A stretch of 64,000 bases of DNA from Rhodopseudomonas palustris (GTDB taxonomy: Bacteria > Pseudomonadota > Alphaproteobacteria > Rhizobiales > Xanthobacteraceae). Below, in pieces: positions 1-7,623 of this stretch. Below the pieces are notes generated by a model. It was given only the letters and a program-made list of their open reading frames with translations. It searched no databases and had not been told where the DNA came from. Location of the stretch: contig NZ_CP019966.1 in the NCBI RefSeq assembly GCF_003031265.1, forward strand, positions 3,658,001 to 3,722,000, read 5' to 3'. Every line of letters begins with the position of its first letter. The first letter of the stretch is position 1. The position numbers and the translations under genes are program-made.

Positions 1-386
1 TTGGAGTTGCGCGCGCGCTGGTCCGGGATGCAGTCGTTTTTCACCGAGCGGATATTAACGACTTTGATCTGTCCGTAGCTGAGCGTCGACGTCGTCACCG
101 GCTCGTTCTGTCCGGGATGCCGTTCAGGCTGGCGGAGCTCGAACGAAAGCTCCATGTCCATGGCCCAGGCCAGATCAGCGAGGCTGCGTAAGGTGAGATT
201 GCTTTCGCCGGAGAGCTGGCGATTGATCACGGAACGATTGACGCCGAGGCGTTTGGCGAGTGCCTGTTGGGTCAGGCCGTCCCTCTTCTTTTCCGAAAGA
301 ACCTTGAGCAATTCGTCGCGTACGCGGGCAATAAATCGTCCTGCCTTCTGCGCACGACCGCCGATATCAAAATGATAAGACGTCAC
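1..386 (-). CDS. XRE-family helix-turn-helix transcriptional regulator (C-terminus off the left edge)
   Basis: Translating the minus strand from the GTG at 386 gives an uninterrupted frame to the window edge. An AGGAGG Shine-Dalgarno lies about 7 bases upstream, which fixes the start. Residues about 25-80 form a Cro/C1-type helix-turn-helix: LTQQALAKRLGVNRSVINRQ is followed by SGESNLTLRSLADLAWAMD, the typical lambda-repressor-like five-helix pattern. The rest, including NIRSVKNDCIPDQ, is a tail of unknown function, and the stop codon is outside the window. Proteins of this type act as small cytoplasmic repressors, often autoregulated or as antitoxins. No toxin-like ORF is seen upstream, but the downstream neighbour is not visible. 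A 10-bp perfect palindrome lies in its promoter region (438-447). Confidence 0.8.
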   Translation of the reverse strand, partial: MTSYHFDIGGRAQKAGRFIARVRDELLKVLSEKKRDGLTQQALAKRLGVNRSVINRQLSGESNLTLRSLADLAWAMDMELSFELRQPERHPGQNEPVTTSTLSYGQIKVVNIRSVKNDCIPDQRARNS

Positions 387-720
387 TGCGGAACCTCCTA
401 CCCAGCCGCGATCCTCAATACAAAGCGCCGTCCTATCACTTGCAAGTAGTGTTTATTGTGCACCAAAGCGGACAGGTTGACAGCCCTTTTTTGTTGGCTT
501 GCTGAATGAATACAGGCGGAGTGTTGCCGAATATCCATCCCACCAAGCAGCGGGCCCCCAGGCCCTAAGATTTAGTATGTTTTGGCCGCACAACGGTTCA
601 ACGGAACAAGATACCGGACCGGTCTATTAAGGATTTCGCGCGCCCTAAAGGCCACTTCCTGAGTGAAACCTGCAGAATCTTGACGATGGCAGATGCGGCC
701 ACGGTACTCGGCCGCCTGGA
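387..720. other. Intergenic region between XRE gene and curlin-repeat gene
   Basis: It holds the XRE promoter region (including the palindrome at 438-447) at its left. I see no credible gene in the remainder; the short open frames here lack a ribosome binding site and protein-like composition. Confidence 0.5.
438..447. promoter_or_regulatory. Perfect palindrome ACTTGCAAGT upstream of the XRE gene
   Basis: A 10-bp perfect inverted repeat lies 52 bases upstream of the XRE start, in an AT-richer stretch with TGCACAATAAACAC just upstream on the minus strand. XRE repressors commonly bind short palindromes over their own promoters, so an autoregulatory operator is the simplest reading. This is inferred from position only. 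Confidence 0.35.
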
Positions 721-751
721 GAAAAGACGGCGGGACCAAGGTCCCGCCGTC
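721..751 (-). terminator. Rho-independent terminator of the curlin-repeat gene
   Basis: GACGGCGGGAC (726-736) pairs perfectly with GTCCCGCCGTC (741-751) across a 4-base loop. Read on the minus strand the hairpin is followed by TTTTC. It lies 11 bases past the stop of the 762-2522 gene. Confidence 0.85.
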
Positions 752-761
752 CGAAGGCATC

Positions 762-2522
762 TTAGTGCTGCGAGGTGAACGCAACGTTGTGCGAGCCGAA
801 CTGCGCCGTCACCGAGGTGTTGGTCACGGTCGCGCTGTTCTGGGCGGTCACGGCGTAGTTACCGGTACCGACCTGAATCGTCGCCTGGGTGTTCATGCTC
901 AGAGCGCCGATCATCGGCTGCAGCCCGGTGCTTTGGGCCGCGACCGCAGTATTGCTGTTGCCGAACTGGGCAATCAGCGATCCGTTGGCGCCGGCGTTGA
1001 GCGGATTGGCGACCTGGTTGGTGAAGGCGCGGTTCTTCGAGCCGGCCTGGATAGTCGCCGCGGCATTCACCGTGCCGGACACCGGGGCGTTCTTCTGCAG
1101 GGTGACGGCGCTGTTGCGGTCACCGAGCTGGATAGTGGCCTGGCCGTTCAGGCCGTTCTGCTGGCTAACAAGCGCGCCGTTCTTTTCGCCGAACTGCGCG
1201 ACGAGCGAGTCGTTCGACACCGGAAGGAGGCTCGCACTGACGCCATCCTGCAGGGTGATCGCCGCATTCTTCTTGCCGACCTGGACGGTCGCGGCGTTGT
1301 TGTTCACACCGTTCAGAGCGACCGCTTGAGGGAAGTTATACGCAACGGTCTTCTCCCCGAAAACAGGGCTTACGCCGGGCTGTCCATTCGACTTGAAGCC
1401 ACTGCCCACCAAAACGGGGACGGTAACTGAAGTGCTGGCACCGGTACGCGTTCCTTCCGAATTTTGCACCGTGAATGCGGTATTGCCTTTGCCGACCTGC
1501 AGCGTCGATGCGTTGTTCACCCCGCCATACGTGGCAGGCGCGGTATACGAAACCGGAGCCGTGCTGGTTGTGCTACCCGGCTGATAGGTCGCGTAGGACG
1601 TCCAACCGGTCGGAACCCAATACTTCTCACTGGTCGTGAGAGTGGTCGTCTTGGATCCAACCGCCTGAGAGCTCGGCGAGCCCTTGGTGCTCTGCAGGGT
1701 CACCGCCTTGTTGCCGATGCCAAACTGCGTGGTGAACGACGAGTTGGTTGCGCCCTGGGCGTTGGCGTTCTGGCCAGTCGCCGACAGGTTGCCGTAGCCG
1801 AACTGCAGCGTGCCCTGATCGTTGCCGCCGCCGGCCTGGCCGGCGAACGACCGGTTGAAGTTGCCGAACTGCAGGGTGGACGACTCGTTGGTGCGGCCGG
1901 CAGCGCCGGTCTGGCTGGTGGCGGCGAAGTTGCCGACGCCGACGCTCAGAGTGTTCTGGTTGTTGTTGCCGCCGGTCTGGCCGACCAGCGCGCTGTTGAA
2001 GGCGCCGAGCTGGGTGGTCGAGGAGGTGTTCTTGTTGTTGCCGGCGTTATCCTGCGAGGTCGCCGCGAAGTTGCTGCCGCCGACCTGCAGCGTGGTCTGC
2101 TTGTTGTTGCCGTCCTTCTGATTGACGATCGAGCCGTTGAACGCGCCGAACTGGGCGGTCGTCGAATCGTTCGGGTTAGCGGCGCTCTGGCGGCCCTTCT
2201 GCGAGGTGACGGCAAAGTTGCGCACGCCGCCCTGCACGGTGCCCTGCTTGTTGTTGCCGCCGGTCTGCAGCGCAACGGCGCCGTTCTGCACGCCCATCTG
2301 CAGCACGCCCGACTCGTTGGTCTTCGACGGAGCTGCGCTCTGCGCGGTCAGCGCCGAGTTGCCGCGGCCGACCTGGACGGTGCCCTGCTTGTTGTTACCA
2401 CCGGTCTGACCGGCGATCGCGTGGTTGGTCGATCCAGCCTGCAGAATGAACGACTCATTGCTCGCGGCGGAAGCCAGCGACGTCGTGGCCAACAGGACGG
2501 CCAACGTTGTCAGCATACGCAT
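762..2522 (-). CDS. Giant curlin-repeat (functional amyloid) protein, about 19 repeats
   Basis: A secreted 586-residue protein with a signal peptide (residues 1-19, cleavage near SLASAA). The remainder is built of about 19 copies of the curlin motif S-x5-Q-x-G-x2-N-x-A-x3-Q, for example TVQVGRGNSALTAQ, TLQVGKGNTAFTVQ and TIQVGTGNYAVTAQ. Many are separated by TGGNNKQ/TGGNNNQ-type linkers, so strong and variant repeats alternate. CsgA has five such repeats in about 150 residues, so this is an unusually long member of the family. Two inserts without repeats (around residues 280-335 and 360-400) interrupt the array. The expected role is an extracellular cross-beta fibre subunit, secreted through CsgG. 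It is transcribed divergently from csgH-csgB-csgF-csgG and has its own hairpin terminator. Two copies of the GTTGAC-N6-GTCAAC palindrome lie in the shared upstream region. Confidence 0.9.
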   Translation of the reverse strand: MRMLTTLAVLLATTSLASAASNESFILQAGSTNHAIAGQTGGNNKQGTVQVGRGNSALTAQSAAPSKTNESGVLQMGVQNGAVALQTGGNNKQGTVQGGVRNFAVTSQKGRQSAANPNDSTTAQFGAFNGSIVNQKDGNNKQTTLQVGGSNFAATSQDNAGNNKNTSSTTQLGAFNSALVGQTGGNNNQNTLSVGVGNFAATSQTGAAGRTNESSTLQFGNFNRSFAGQAGGGNDQGTLQFGYGNLSATGQNANAQGATNSSFTTQFGIGNKAVTLQSTKGSPSSQAVGSKTTTLTTSEKYWVPTGWTSYATYQPGSTTSTAPVSYTAPATYGGVNNASTLQVGKGNTAFTVQNSEGTRTGASTSVTVPVLVGSGFKSNGQPGVSPVFGEKTVAYNFPQAVALNGVNNNAATVQVGKKNAAITLQDGVSASLLPVSNDSLVAQFGEKNGALVSQQNGLNGQATIQLGDRNSAVTLQKNAPVSGTVNAAATIQAGSKNRAFTNQVANPLNAGANGSLIAQFGNSNTAVAAQSTGLQPMIGALSMNTQATIQVGTGNYAVTAQNSATVTNTSVTAQFGSHNVAFTSQH

Positions 2523-2730
2523 GTTTTTATTCCCTGTTATCCGAAGCGGGGTCGACGACCATCGCCGCCCTCAAAATCGATTTAACTCCAACTTAACTAT
2601 TCGGACAACCGTAAACCGGTTGTTTACTTTAACTGTCAACCTAACCGCGAACCGCGGACCGAACTAACAGCCAGCTAACACGTCGGTTTTTGAGGAATCG
2701 AGACACTAACGGTCGATTGCTACCTGGCGC

Positions 2731-2748
2731 GTTGACATACAGGTCAAC
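2731..2748. promoter_or_regulatory. 18-bp palindromic operator, curli copy 1
   Basis: GTTGAC-atacag-GTCAAC: both 6-base arms match perfectly. It is followed by GCGG, as is copy 2. It lies 209 bases upstream of the minus-strand curlin gene. Confidence 0.65.
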
Positions 2749-2775
2749 GCGGCACGGAACCGCCGCCTCGCCAGT

Positions 2776-2793
2776 GTTGACTCATATGTCAAC
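2776..2793. promoter_or_regulatory. 18-bp palindromic operator, curli copy 2
   Basis: GTTGAC-tcatat-GTCAAC, perfect arms, followed by GCGG. It is offset 45 bp from copy 1, about four helical turns, compatible with cooperative binding on similar faces of the DNA. Confidence 0.65.
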
Positions 2794-3082
2794 GCGGTCG
2801 GATTTCCGGCAAAAGCAGTGCACAAAACGCCGAAAAATCGTGACTCTTTTGATTCTTTGGCCGACACAGCCACCCGGCCGATGACAAATTAATTCAACTC
2901 ACAGTCCACTCTTGTGGAGGCAATTAAACCTCGTTTAACTATCCAAACCTCGGCGATGAGCGGCGCTGATTGAATGATTTCGCCGAAAAGAACCCGAAGT
3001 GGACGACGATCACTTTCCAATTCCGCAGCACGCAAGGCGATTAGTTCAAACTCATTCACACAGATCCAGAGTCGTCATTTCG

Positions 3083-3466
3083 ATGTTTGTCGCGCCACGA
3101 AATTTCAGTCGCCTCACCCGATGCAGTGCGGGCCTGCTGCTGATTTCGACTTGGTCGTCCGCCGCCAACGCGAGCAAGACGATAGAACTCGACTGCGAGA
3201 TCAGGAATACGCCGGACCGCAACCTTCTACGGATCGACGCGGTGCTTCACGCGCAGCGCGCCGCGGCTGGCGAGTATCAACTGAACGTCTTCAAACAATC
3301 GACAAGCGGCGTGAGTCAAAACGCCCAGAGCGGAACTTTCGAACTCACCGGCCCTACGGACCAGGTGCTGACCAGCGTCATCATCGACCAGTCACCAGAA
3401 GCGAAAATTCGGGCCGAACTAACGATAAGATCCAATCAAGGGAGCGTATCATGTGTTTCACCATGA
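3083..3466 (+). CDS. csgH: CsgH-like curli assembly chaperone
   Basis: A 127-residue exported protein. I start it at the ATG at 3083 because this places a good signal peptide (SAGLLLISTWSSAANA) at the N-terminus; an earlier in-frame start at 2999 would precede it with an unlikely tail. The mature part (KTIELDCEIRNT... AAGEYQLNVFKQSTSGVSQN... SVSCVSP) has the size and beta-rich pattern of the CsgC/CsgH family. These are small immunoglobulin-like periplasmic proteins that stop curlin polymerising before secretion. Two cysteines (in LDCEIR and VSCVSP) could form a disulfide. The stop TGA at 3464 overlaps an ATG of the following curlin gene, suggesting translational coupling. The family call rests on pattern and operon position. 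Confidence 0.75.
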   Translation: MFVAPRNFSRLTRCSAGLLLISTWSSAANASKTIELDCEIRNTPDRNLLRIDAVLHAQRAAAGEYQLNVFKQSTSGVSQNAQSGTFELTGPTDQVLTSVIIDQSPEAKIRAELTIRSNQGSVSCVSP

Positions 3467-3981
3467 AATCGCGGTTCTCCTCGATGGCGGCCGCGCTGGC
3501 CGTCGCAGCCGCAGGCCTTGGACAAGCGACCATCGCACACGCGGAAACAGCCTATATTTCACAGGCTACCGGCAACGGCGGTACGCCCGTGATCGGATTA
3601 GCGCCCTCTTCGCTCAGCAACGGCACCGCTGCAAATTTTGCTAACGGTAATCGACAGAAGATGTCCCTGCCGGAGATGGCCACGCCGAAAATAACTGGCG
3701 GAAATTACGCGAGTACGTTGCAAATCGGCTCGTATAACTCGGTTTTCCAGGCCCAAAGCGGCTTTGGTAACGTCTCCAACGTCGGCATCATCGGCGGACA
3801 CAACAATGCAGTCGGCGTGTTGCAGGCTGGCAACAACCTTCAATCCAATCTTGTGTTACTTGGTACGTCAGGAACGTCGGTCGGCGTCCTGCAGGGAAAT
3901 GGTGCAGCGCCGCTGAACCTCCTGGTCGGACGATTACCGAACGGCGCATTGGTGATCGGAGGCCTGCCGATCAGACGTTGA
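3451..3981 (+). CDS. csgB: CsgB/CsgA-like curlin subunit
   Basis: A 176-residue secreted protein starting at ATG 3451 (AAGGGAG about 6-8 bases upstream). A second ATG at 3463 overlaps the csgH stop and is an alternative. The signal peptide ends near TIAHA. The mature N-terminus ETAYISQATGNGG shares a motif with two other secreted proteins in this locus. Residues about 85-150 contain degenerate curlin repeats: STLQIGSYNSVFQAQ, VGIIGGHNNAVGVLQ and LVLLGTSGTSVGVLQ. The repeat number is low and degenerate, as in a nucleator/minor subunit (CsgB), and the C-terminus is basic (GLPIRR), as in CsgB. It is the second gene of csgH-csgB-csgF-csgG. The distinction between CsgB and CsgA is inferred. Confidence 0.75.
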   Translation: MCFTMKSRFSSMAAALAVAAAGLGQATIAHAETAYISQATGNGGTPVIGLAPSSLSNGTAANFANGNRQKMSLPEMATPKITGGNYASTLQIGSYNSVFQAQSGFGNVSNVGIIGGHNNAVGVLQAGNNLQSNLVLLGTSGTSVGVLQGNGAAPLNLLVGRLPNGALVIGGLPIRR

Positions 3982-4013
3982 GAAGAATTGTTTGTAGCTT
4001 ATAGGAGGGTAGG

Positions 4014-4298
4014 ATGAAGTCGAAGTTTCTGCTAGCCGCTGCCGCGTTGGCGATTCTCACAGCGCCCAGCTTCGCGACCGAACAGATCTATCGGCCCGTC
4101 AGCCCGACCTTCAACGGCAATCCGCTCAACGGCAACTTCCTTCTCAGCACCGCCCAGGCTCAGGGCATGGGCACCAAGTCCGGCAGCAACAACACGCCCG
4201 ACCTCTCCGGCTTGAGCTCGGCGCTCAGCAATGTCGGCAGCGGTTCGTCCGTGATCGTGATCGGCGGCACGCCGACCACAGCTTCGACCAGCCCGTAA
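4014..4298 (+). CDS. csgF: CsgF-like curli assembly protein
   Basis: 94 residues with a signal peptide (cleavage near APSFA). After it comes YRPVSPTFNGNPLNGNFLLS, closely matching the conserved CsgF block (PxxPxFGGNPLNGxxLL) that inserts into the CsgG pore, then a Gln/Ala-rich stretch AQAQGMG. E. coli CsgF is about 138 residues, so the C-terminal region is shortened here, ending in a Ser/Gly/Thr-rich tail. An AGGAGG site lies just upstream (AGGAGGGTAGG), 33 bases after the curlin gene. CsgF couples nucleator to secretion pore at the cell surface. Confidence 0.85.
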   Translation: MKSKFLLAAAALAILTAPSFATEQIYRPVSPTFNGNPLNGNFLLSTAQAQGMGTKSGSNNTPDLSGLSSALSNVGSGSSVIVIGGTPTTASTSP

Positions 4299-4354
4299 CC
4301 GAGCATCAACATTGCTTGGTCAGTATTAAGTTAGTTAAACGGGGGGCGGCGGCG

Positions 4355-5230
4355 ATGGATAGCAGAGCCGGATCATTGGCGTGTGTCTTGCTGGCTGTTT
4401 CCTTGGGTGGATGCGCTATCACCGGGACTGATAAGGACCCGGTGACTCCGCAGGCGACGATGGTGGCGTCGACGAAGACCGGCGTCGTGCTGGAGCAGCT
4501 TCCTCCTCCGACCAAGAAGCTCGACGTCGCCGTCTACAACTTCCCGGACCTCACCGGTCAGAACAAGTCGAACGACAACTTCGCTGAGTTCTCCCGCGCC
4601 GTCACCCAAGGCGGCAGCTCGATTCTCACCGACGTGTTGCTGACCGCCGGCGGCGGGCAATGGTTCGACGTTGCGGAACGCGCCGACCTGCAGCCGCTGC
4701 TGCAGGAACGCCAGATCATTCAGAACACGCGGTCGGCGCTGCAGGGCGACAAGGCTCAGAGCCTACCGCCGCTGCGATTCGCCGGCGTGCTGCTCGAAGG
4801 CGGCATTGTCGGATACGACACCAACGAGACCACCGGCGGCATCGGCGCGAACTACCTCGGTCTCGGTGGCAACATGCAGTACCGGCAGGACATCGTCACG
4901 GTGTCGCTGCGCGCTGTGAGCGTCCAGACCGGCCGTGTTCTCGCCGCCGTCACGACGACGAAGATCATCTACTCCGTCAACGTCAGCGGCACCGGCTTCA
5001 AGTATGTGGCGATCGACAGCTTGCTGCAGGCCGATGTCGGCTTCACCAAGAACTCTCCGACGACCTTGGCGGTGCGTGAAGGCATCCAGCTCGCCGTCTA
5101 CTCGCTGATCTTCGATGGCGTGAAGAAGGATCTCTGGAACTTCAAGGATCCGGCTGCCGGCACCGCCTTCATGCGCGAACTCGAGCTGCAACGGAAAGCA
5201 GCTGTTCCGGTCGCTCCGGCCGGCATGTGA
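4355..5230 (+). CDS. csgG: CsgG curli secretion channel lipoprotein
   Basis: A 291-residue outer membrane lipoprotein. The ATG at 4355 puts a lipobox (VSLGGC, Cys20) at the end of a hydrophobic signal; the TTG at 4316 would add a poor N-terminal extension. Recognisable CsgG features are VAVYNFPDLTGQNK, a QGGSSILTDVLLTAGGGQWFD-type block, DLQPLLQERQIIQNTR, and VTVSLRAVSVQTGRVLAAVTTTK before the beta-barrel hairpins. E. coli CsgG is about 277 residues, so the length fits. It forms the nonameric pore exporting curlins. It is the last gene of the plus-strand curli operon, 56 bases after csgF. Confidence 0.92.
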   Translation: MDSRAGSLACVLLAVSLGGCAITGTDKDPVTPQATMVASTKTGVVLEQLPPPTKKLDVAVYNFPDLTGQNKSNDNFAEFSRAVTQGGSSILTDVLLTAGGGQWFDVAERADLQPLLQERQIIQNTRSALQGDKAQSLPPLRFAGVLLEGGIVGYDTNETTGGIGANYLGLGGNMQYRQDIVTVSLRAVSVQTGRVLAAVTTTKIIYSVNVSGTGFKYVAIDSLLQADVGFTKNSPTTLAVREGIQLAVYSLIFDGVKKDLWNFKDPAAGTAFMRELELQRKAAVPVAPAGM

Positions 5231-5464
5231 TCCGGGACTGATATTTCGCAGTCTCGGCGGCGCCCGCTTGTCTAAGAAATCGCCCGAGCGCGATGAAGCT
5301 CGCCCTGCGCAGATCTGACGTGTCGATCGGCTGAAAGCATCGGCGCGGTGCGGGCCGAGAGCATTCGTCCCGACGCTATTCCCCAATGCGCCCCTGCCCT
5401 TTTAGGCAGCGACGACCTCGGTAGCAACGCTCAGCAGGCGGCGACGGTGCTCGCCGAGACGATC

Positions 5465-5854
5465 TCAGCGTGTCGGCGGTCTGGCTTGCTGGGTGGCGCT
5501 GTAGCAGGCTTGCGACGACGCATTGCTCGGATCGCAGGACACCTGGCCATTGCTGCCGGCCGGAACGGGCGATCCACCACTCAGTTCGGGCGAGCCCTTC
5601 TTTTTCGGCGCGTCAGGCTTCAGACCGCCCGGGGCGGTTTTCGGAGCAACCAACCCGCTCTCCGGTGAGAGCTTGGGGGGTTCCCCGGCGCGGGCCGCAA
5701 GCGGCGGAAGCATGCCATGCGGTTGCTGGACATAGACCTCGTTGGCGACCCGGAAGGTCCCGGCCCGGTCGGCCGCGGACGACTTGACCGCGCCGCTCTC
5801 CCAAACGAGACCACCGACGCTCATCGCCGCCAATAGCATTGCCGGGTATGACAT
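5465..5854 (-). CDS. Small secreted protein with curli-type N-terminal motif
   Basis: 129 residues starting at the ATG at 5854 (GAGG about 8 bases upstream; a GTG 9 bases earlier is less well placed). A signal-like hydrophobic N-terminus is followed by ANEVYVQQPHG. This resembles SEAYVSQPTGG of the next-upstream protein and ETAYISQATG of the curlin at 3451. The rest is Pro/Lys/Ser/Gly rich and low complexity, with two cysteines in SCDPSNASSQACYS that could form a disulfide. No curlin repeat is present. Position beside csgG and the shared N-terminal motif suggest a CsgG-exported matrix accessory protein; function otherwise unknown. Confidence 0.6.
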   Translation of the reverse strand: MSYPAMLLAAMSVGGLVWESGAVKSSAADRAGTFRVANEVYVQQPHGMLPPLAARAGEPPKLSPESGLVAPKTAPGGLKPDAPKKKGSPELSGGSPVPAGSNGQVSCDPSNASSQACYSATQQARPPTR

Positions 5855-5988
5855 CTGCTGCACCCTCGCGATGGGAGATCGTCCGCCCCCCGGACGATTC
5901 TCTCGGTCCCCGTCCTTAGCACCGCCAGCCGCAAATGGCGAAGGCTTCGGCGGCGGTACACACCCGGCCGGACCGCATACCGTCTCGA

Positions 5989-6330
5989 CTACCGGCGCTG
6001 GCTGACGATGGCGCTGTTCTGGGAGCCCTGTTGGATGATGTACGAGGCATTCCCCCCGCCCACCTGCGCCAGAAGCGCCGAGTTCAAAGTACCGATCTGA
6101 GCGATCATCGACACGTTCGCCGTGCCGGGATCAGGCATCTTGGCAGCCGCCTTCATCAAACGCGCGGCGCTTTCGATCGTCACTGGGACTGCCGTGGTTC
6201 GTGCTGATGCGGTCGGCGCCTGCTGCGTCTTGCCACCGGTGGGCTGGCTCACATAGGCCTCGCTGGCCCAGGCCGGCTGATAGGCGGCGATGAGAACGGT
6301 GGCGACTGACAGTATCCGGATGGTCCGCAT
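5989..6330 (-). CDS. Small curlin-repeat secreted protein (CsgA/B-like)
   Basis: 113 residues from the ATG at 6330, with GGGGGAG about 6 bases upstream; an upstream in-frame start at 6351 would add seven residues before the signal peptide. After cleavage near QPAWA comes SEAYVSQPTGG. The C-terminal third carries curlin-type units SMIAQIGTLNSALLAQ and SYIIQQGSQNSAIVSQ joined by VGGGNA. Two to three repeats and small size fit a nucleator or cap-like subunit. It is on the minus strand, 134 bases upstream of the 5465-5854 gene and probably co-transcribed with it, convergent with csgG. Confidence 0.75.
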   Translation of the reverse strand: MRTIRILSVATVLIAAYQPAWASEAYVSQPTGGKTQQAPTASARTTAVPVTIESAARLMKAAAKMPDPGTANVSMIAQIGTLNSALLAQVGGGNASYIIQQGSQNSAIVSQRR

Positions 6331-6509
6331 CGGTGCTCCCCCTCGATCCACTCAGTATCGGACGCGGTTCCTTTCGAAATCGTAAGAGGCCGGCCCGCCG
6401 GCCTCGGCCTGCAGAGCGACTCAGCTCTCGATGTCGAATGATGCCATCAAGCCATGCCGGCGCTCATGACGCAGCAGCACAGATCGGGTCCAGATTTCAC
6501 TGGCGGAGA

Positions 6510-6695
6510 TCAGGCGAAGATCAGCCAGCCGATACCGGCCCACAGTCCAGAGCTGATGAAGATCGCGGCCACCCAGGGCCAAGGAGACGAATACTGGAGC
6601 TCGGCCAGCGGGCCCGATGGCGGGCCGGCATCGTCGTCCGTACGTCCGAAGGCCGATTCGGGAACTTCGGAGAATGAAATTCCAGAGCTCTTCAT
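6510..6695 (-). CDS. Small single-span membrane protein, unknown function
   Basis: 61 residues from the ATG at 6695 with a strong GGAGGGGG ribosome site about 3 bases upstream; an in-frame start at 6722 is possible. The first 40 residues are polar and acidic. The C-terminus PWPWVAAIFISSGLWAGIGW is one transmembrane helix, giving a tail-anchored topology. I do not recognise the family. It lies alone between the curli and NRPS loci. Confidence 0.55.
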   Translation of the reverse strand: MKSSGISFSEVPESAFGRTDDDAGPPSGPLAELQYSSPWPWVAAIFISSGLWAGIGWLIFA

Positions 6696-6900
6696 TGCCC
6701 CCTCCGCCCAATATCGTGACAATGAGCGTCAAAGGTTAACGTGAGCTTGCAAATCGACGACGACTATCGGCCCCTTCGCGTCAGAAAAGGACAGATTGAA
6801 CGGGATTTGCCGCCTGACTAAGCCCCGACTGCCGGTAAGCAGGCCTCCAGCGGCTATCAGCTACCGCACCGCCCTGCCACGGTCTGGAGGAGCCTAAGGT

Positions 6901-7608
6901 CTAGCGGGTGGCGGCCGCACGCGCCCGGAGGGTCCGCTCGAATCGGAATCTGCGGACGCGGGGGCGAGCCGGCAGCGCCACGCCGGCAACAGCGGCCGCC
7001 CTGGCATCCGAGCTCAGATCAATCAGCGCGAGCCGGCGAGTCATCGGGCTGCGCACCGAAACGGTCCAACTGCCGCTATCGTCCAGCGGCACCTGGAACA
7101 GCTTGGGGTCGAGCAGAAAGCCCGTTCCCACCGCCTTCGCCACCGCTTCCTTGCGGGTCCATCCACGCAGAAAGAGGTCATTGCGGACCGATCTTTCCAA
7201 GCGATGCAGGCAAACGGCCTCGTGCTGCTCGAAGATCGTATCGATCATTTCGGAATAGTCCGCGGCGACGTCACGATCCTCGACGTCGACTCCGACGGTC
7301 CCCGCCTTGGAGATCGCGATCAGCCCGGTCCGCCGGCTGTGCGAGAGGTTGAAATCGATCTCGGCGGCGCGGCCCGCAACGAACGGCCGGCCGTGGGCTC
7401 CCACGACGATCGGAACGGCCTCCGCCGACATTCCGAGGAGCTCGGAAAGCCGTAGCCGCAACGCGCTGTGGATCACACCGTAGCGGTAACGGTCGTCAGC
7501 ATGGATGAACGCATCAGCCGCAGCGGTCTCGCGCGGATCCAGGAGTTGCCAATCCACCTCCCCGGCTTCGTCGAAGCTGATCTCCCAGATCTCAACCGGT
7601 TCGCTCAT
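6901..7608 (-). CDS. Sfp-type 4'-phosphopantetheinyl transferase
   Basis: 235 residues; transfers the phosphopantetheine arm of CoA to carrier-domain serines. Diagnostic motifs are present: NLSHS (87-91), GVDVEDRD with Mg-binding Asp108 and Glu110, and WTRKEAVAKAVGTGF (150-164), the W-x-x-KEA signature. Length and motif spacing fit the Sfp/Gsp group rather than AcpS. It is the last gene of the minus-strand NRPS-PKS operon, 15 bases after the hydrolase gene, so its natural substrates are probably the three carrier domains of this operon (ACP Ser980 and PCP Ser2613 of the large protein, PCP Ser564 of the loading protein). Confidence 0.93.
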   Translation of the reverse strand: MSEPVEIWEISFDEAGEVDWQLLDPRETAAADAFIHADDRYRYGVIHSALRLRLSELLGMSAEAVPIVVGAHGRPFVAGRAAEIDFNLSHSRRTGLIAISKAGTVGVDVEDRDVAADYSEMIDTIFEQHEAVCLHRLERSVRNDLFLRGWTRKEAVAKAVGTGFLLDPKLFQVPLDDSGSWTVSVRSPMTRRLALIDLSSDARAAAVAGVALPARPRVRRFRFERTLRARAAATR

Positions 7609-7623
7609 CGTGCAGTGCCTGAT

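Larger units (their letters stand above)
2523..3082. other. Divergent curli regulatory region
   Basis: 560 bases without a credible gene separate the curlin-repeat gene from csgH. The region is markedly AT-richer than its flanks (many TTAACT/TTAAC tracts) and contains two 18-bp palindromic sites, so it probably carries both divergent promoters. Confidence 0.6.

Noticed and set aside
693..1430. Long plus-strand open frames opposite the curlin gene (also 1464-2585)
   Set aside because: They are antisense shadows of the repetitive curlin reading frame; Arg/Gly/Val-rich, no ribosome site.
2731..2748. Reading the 18-bp palindrome as a lux box, CRP or FNR site
   Set aside because: Arms and spacing do not match the LuxR-type 20-bp box, CRP (TGTGA-N6-TCACA) or FNR (TTGAT-N4-ATCAA).
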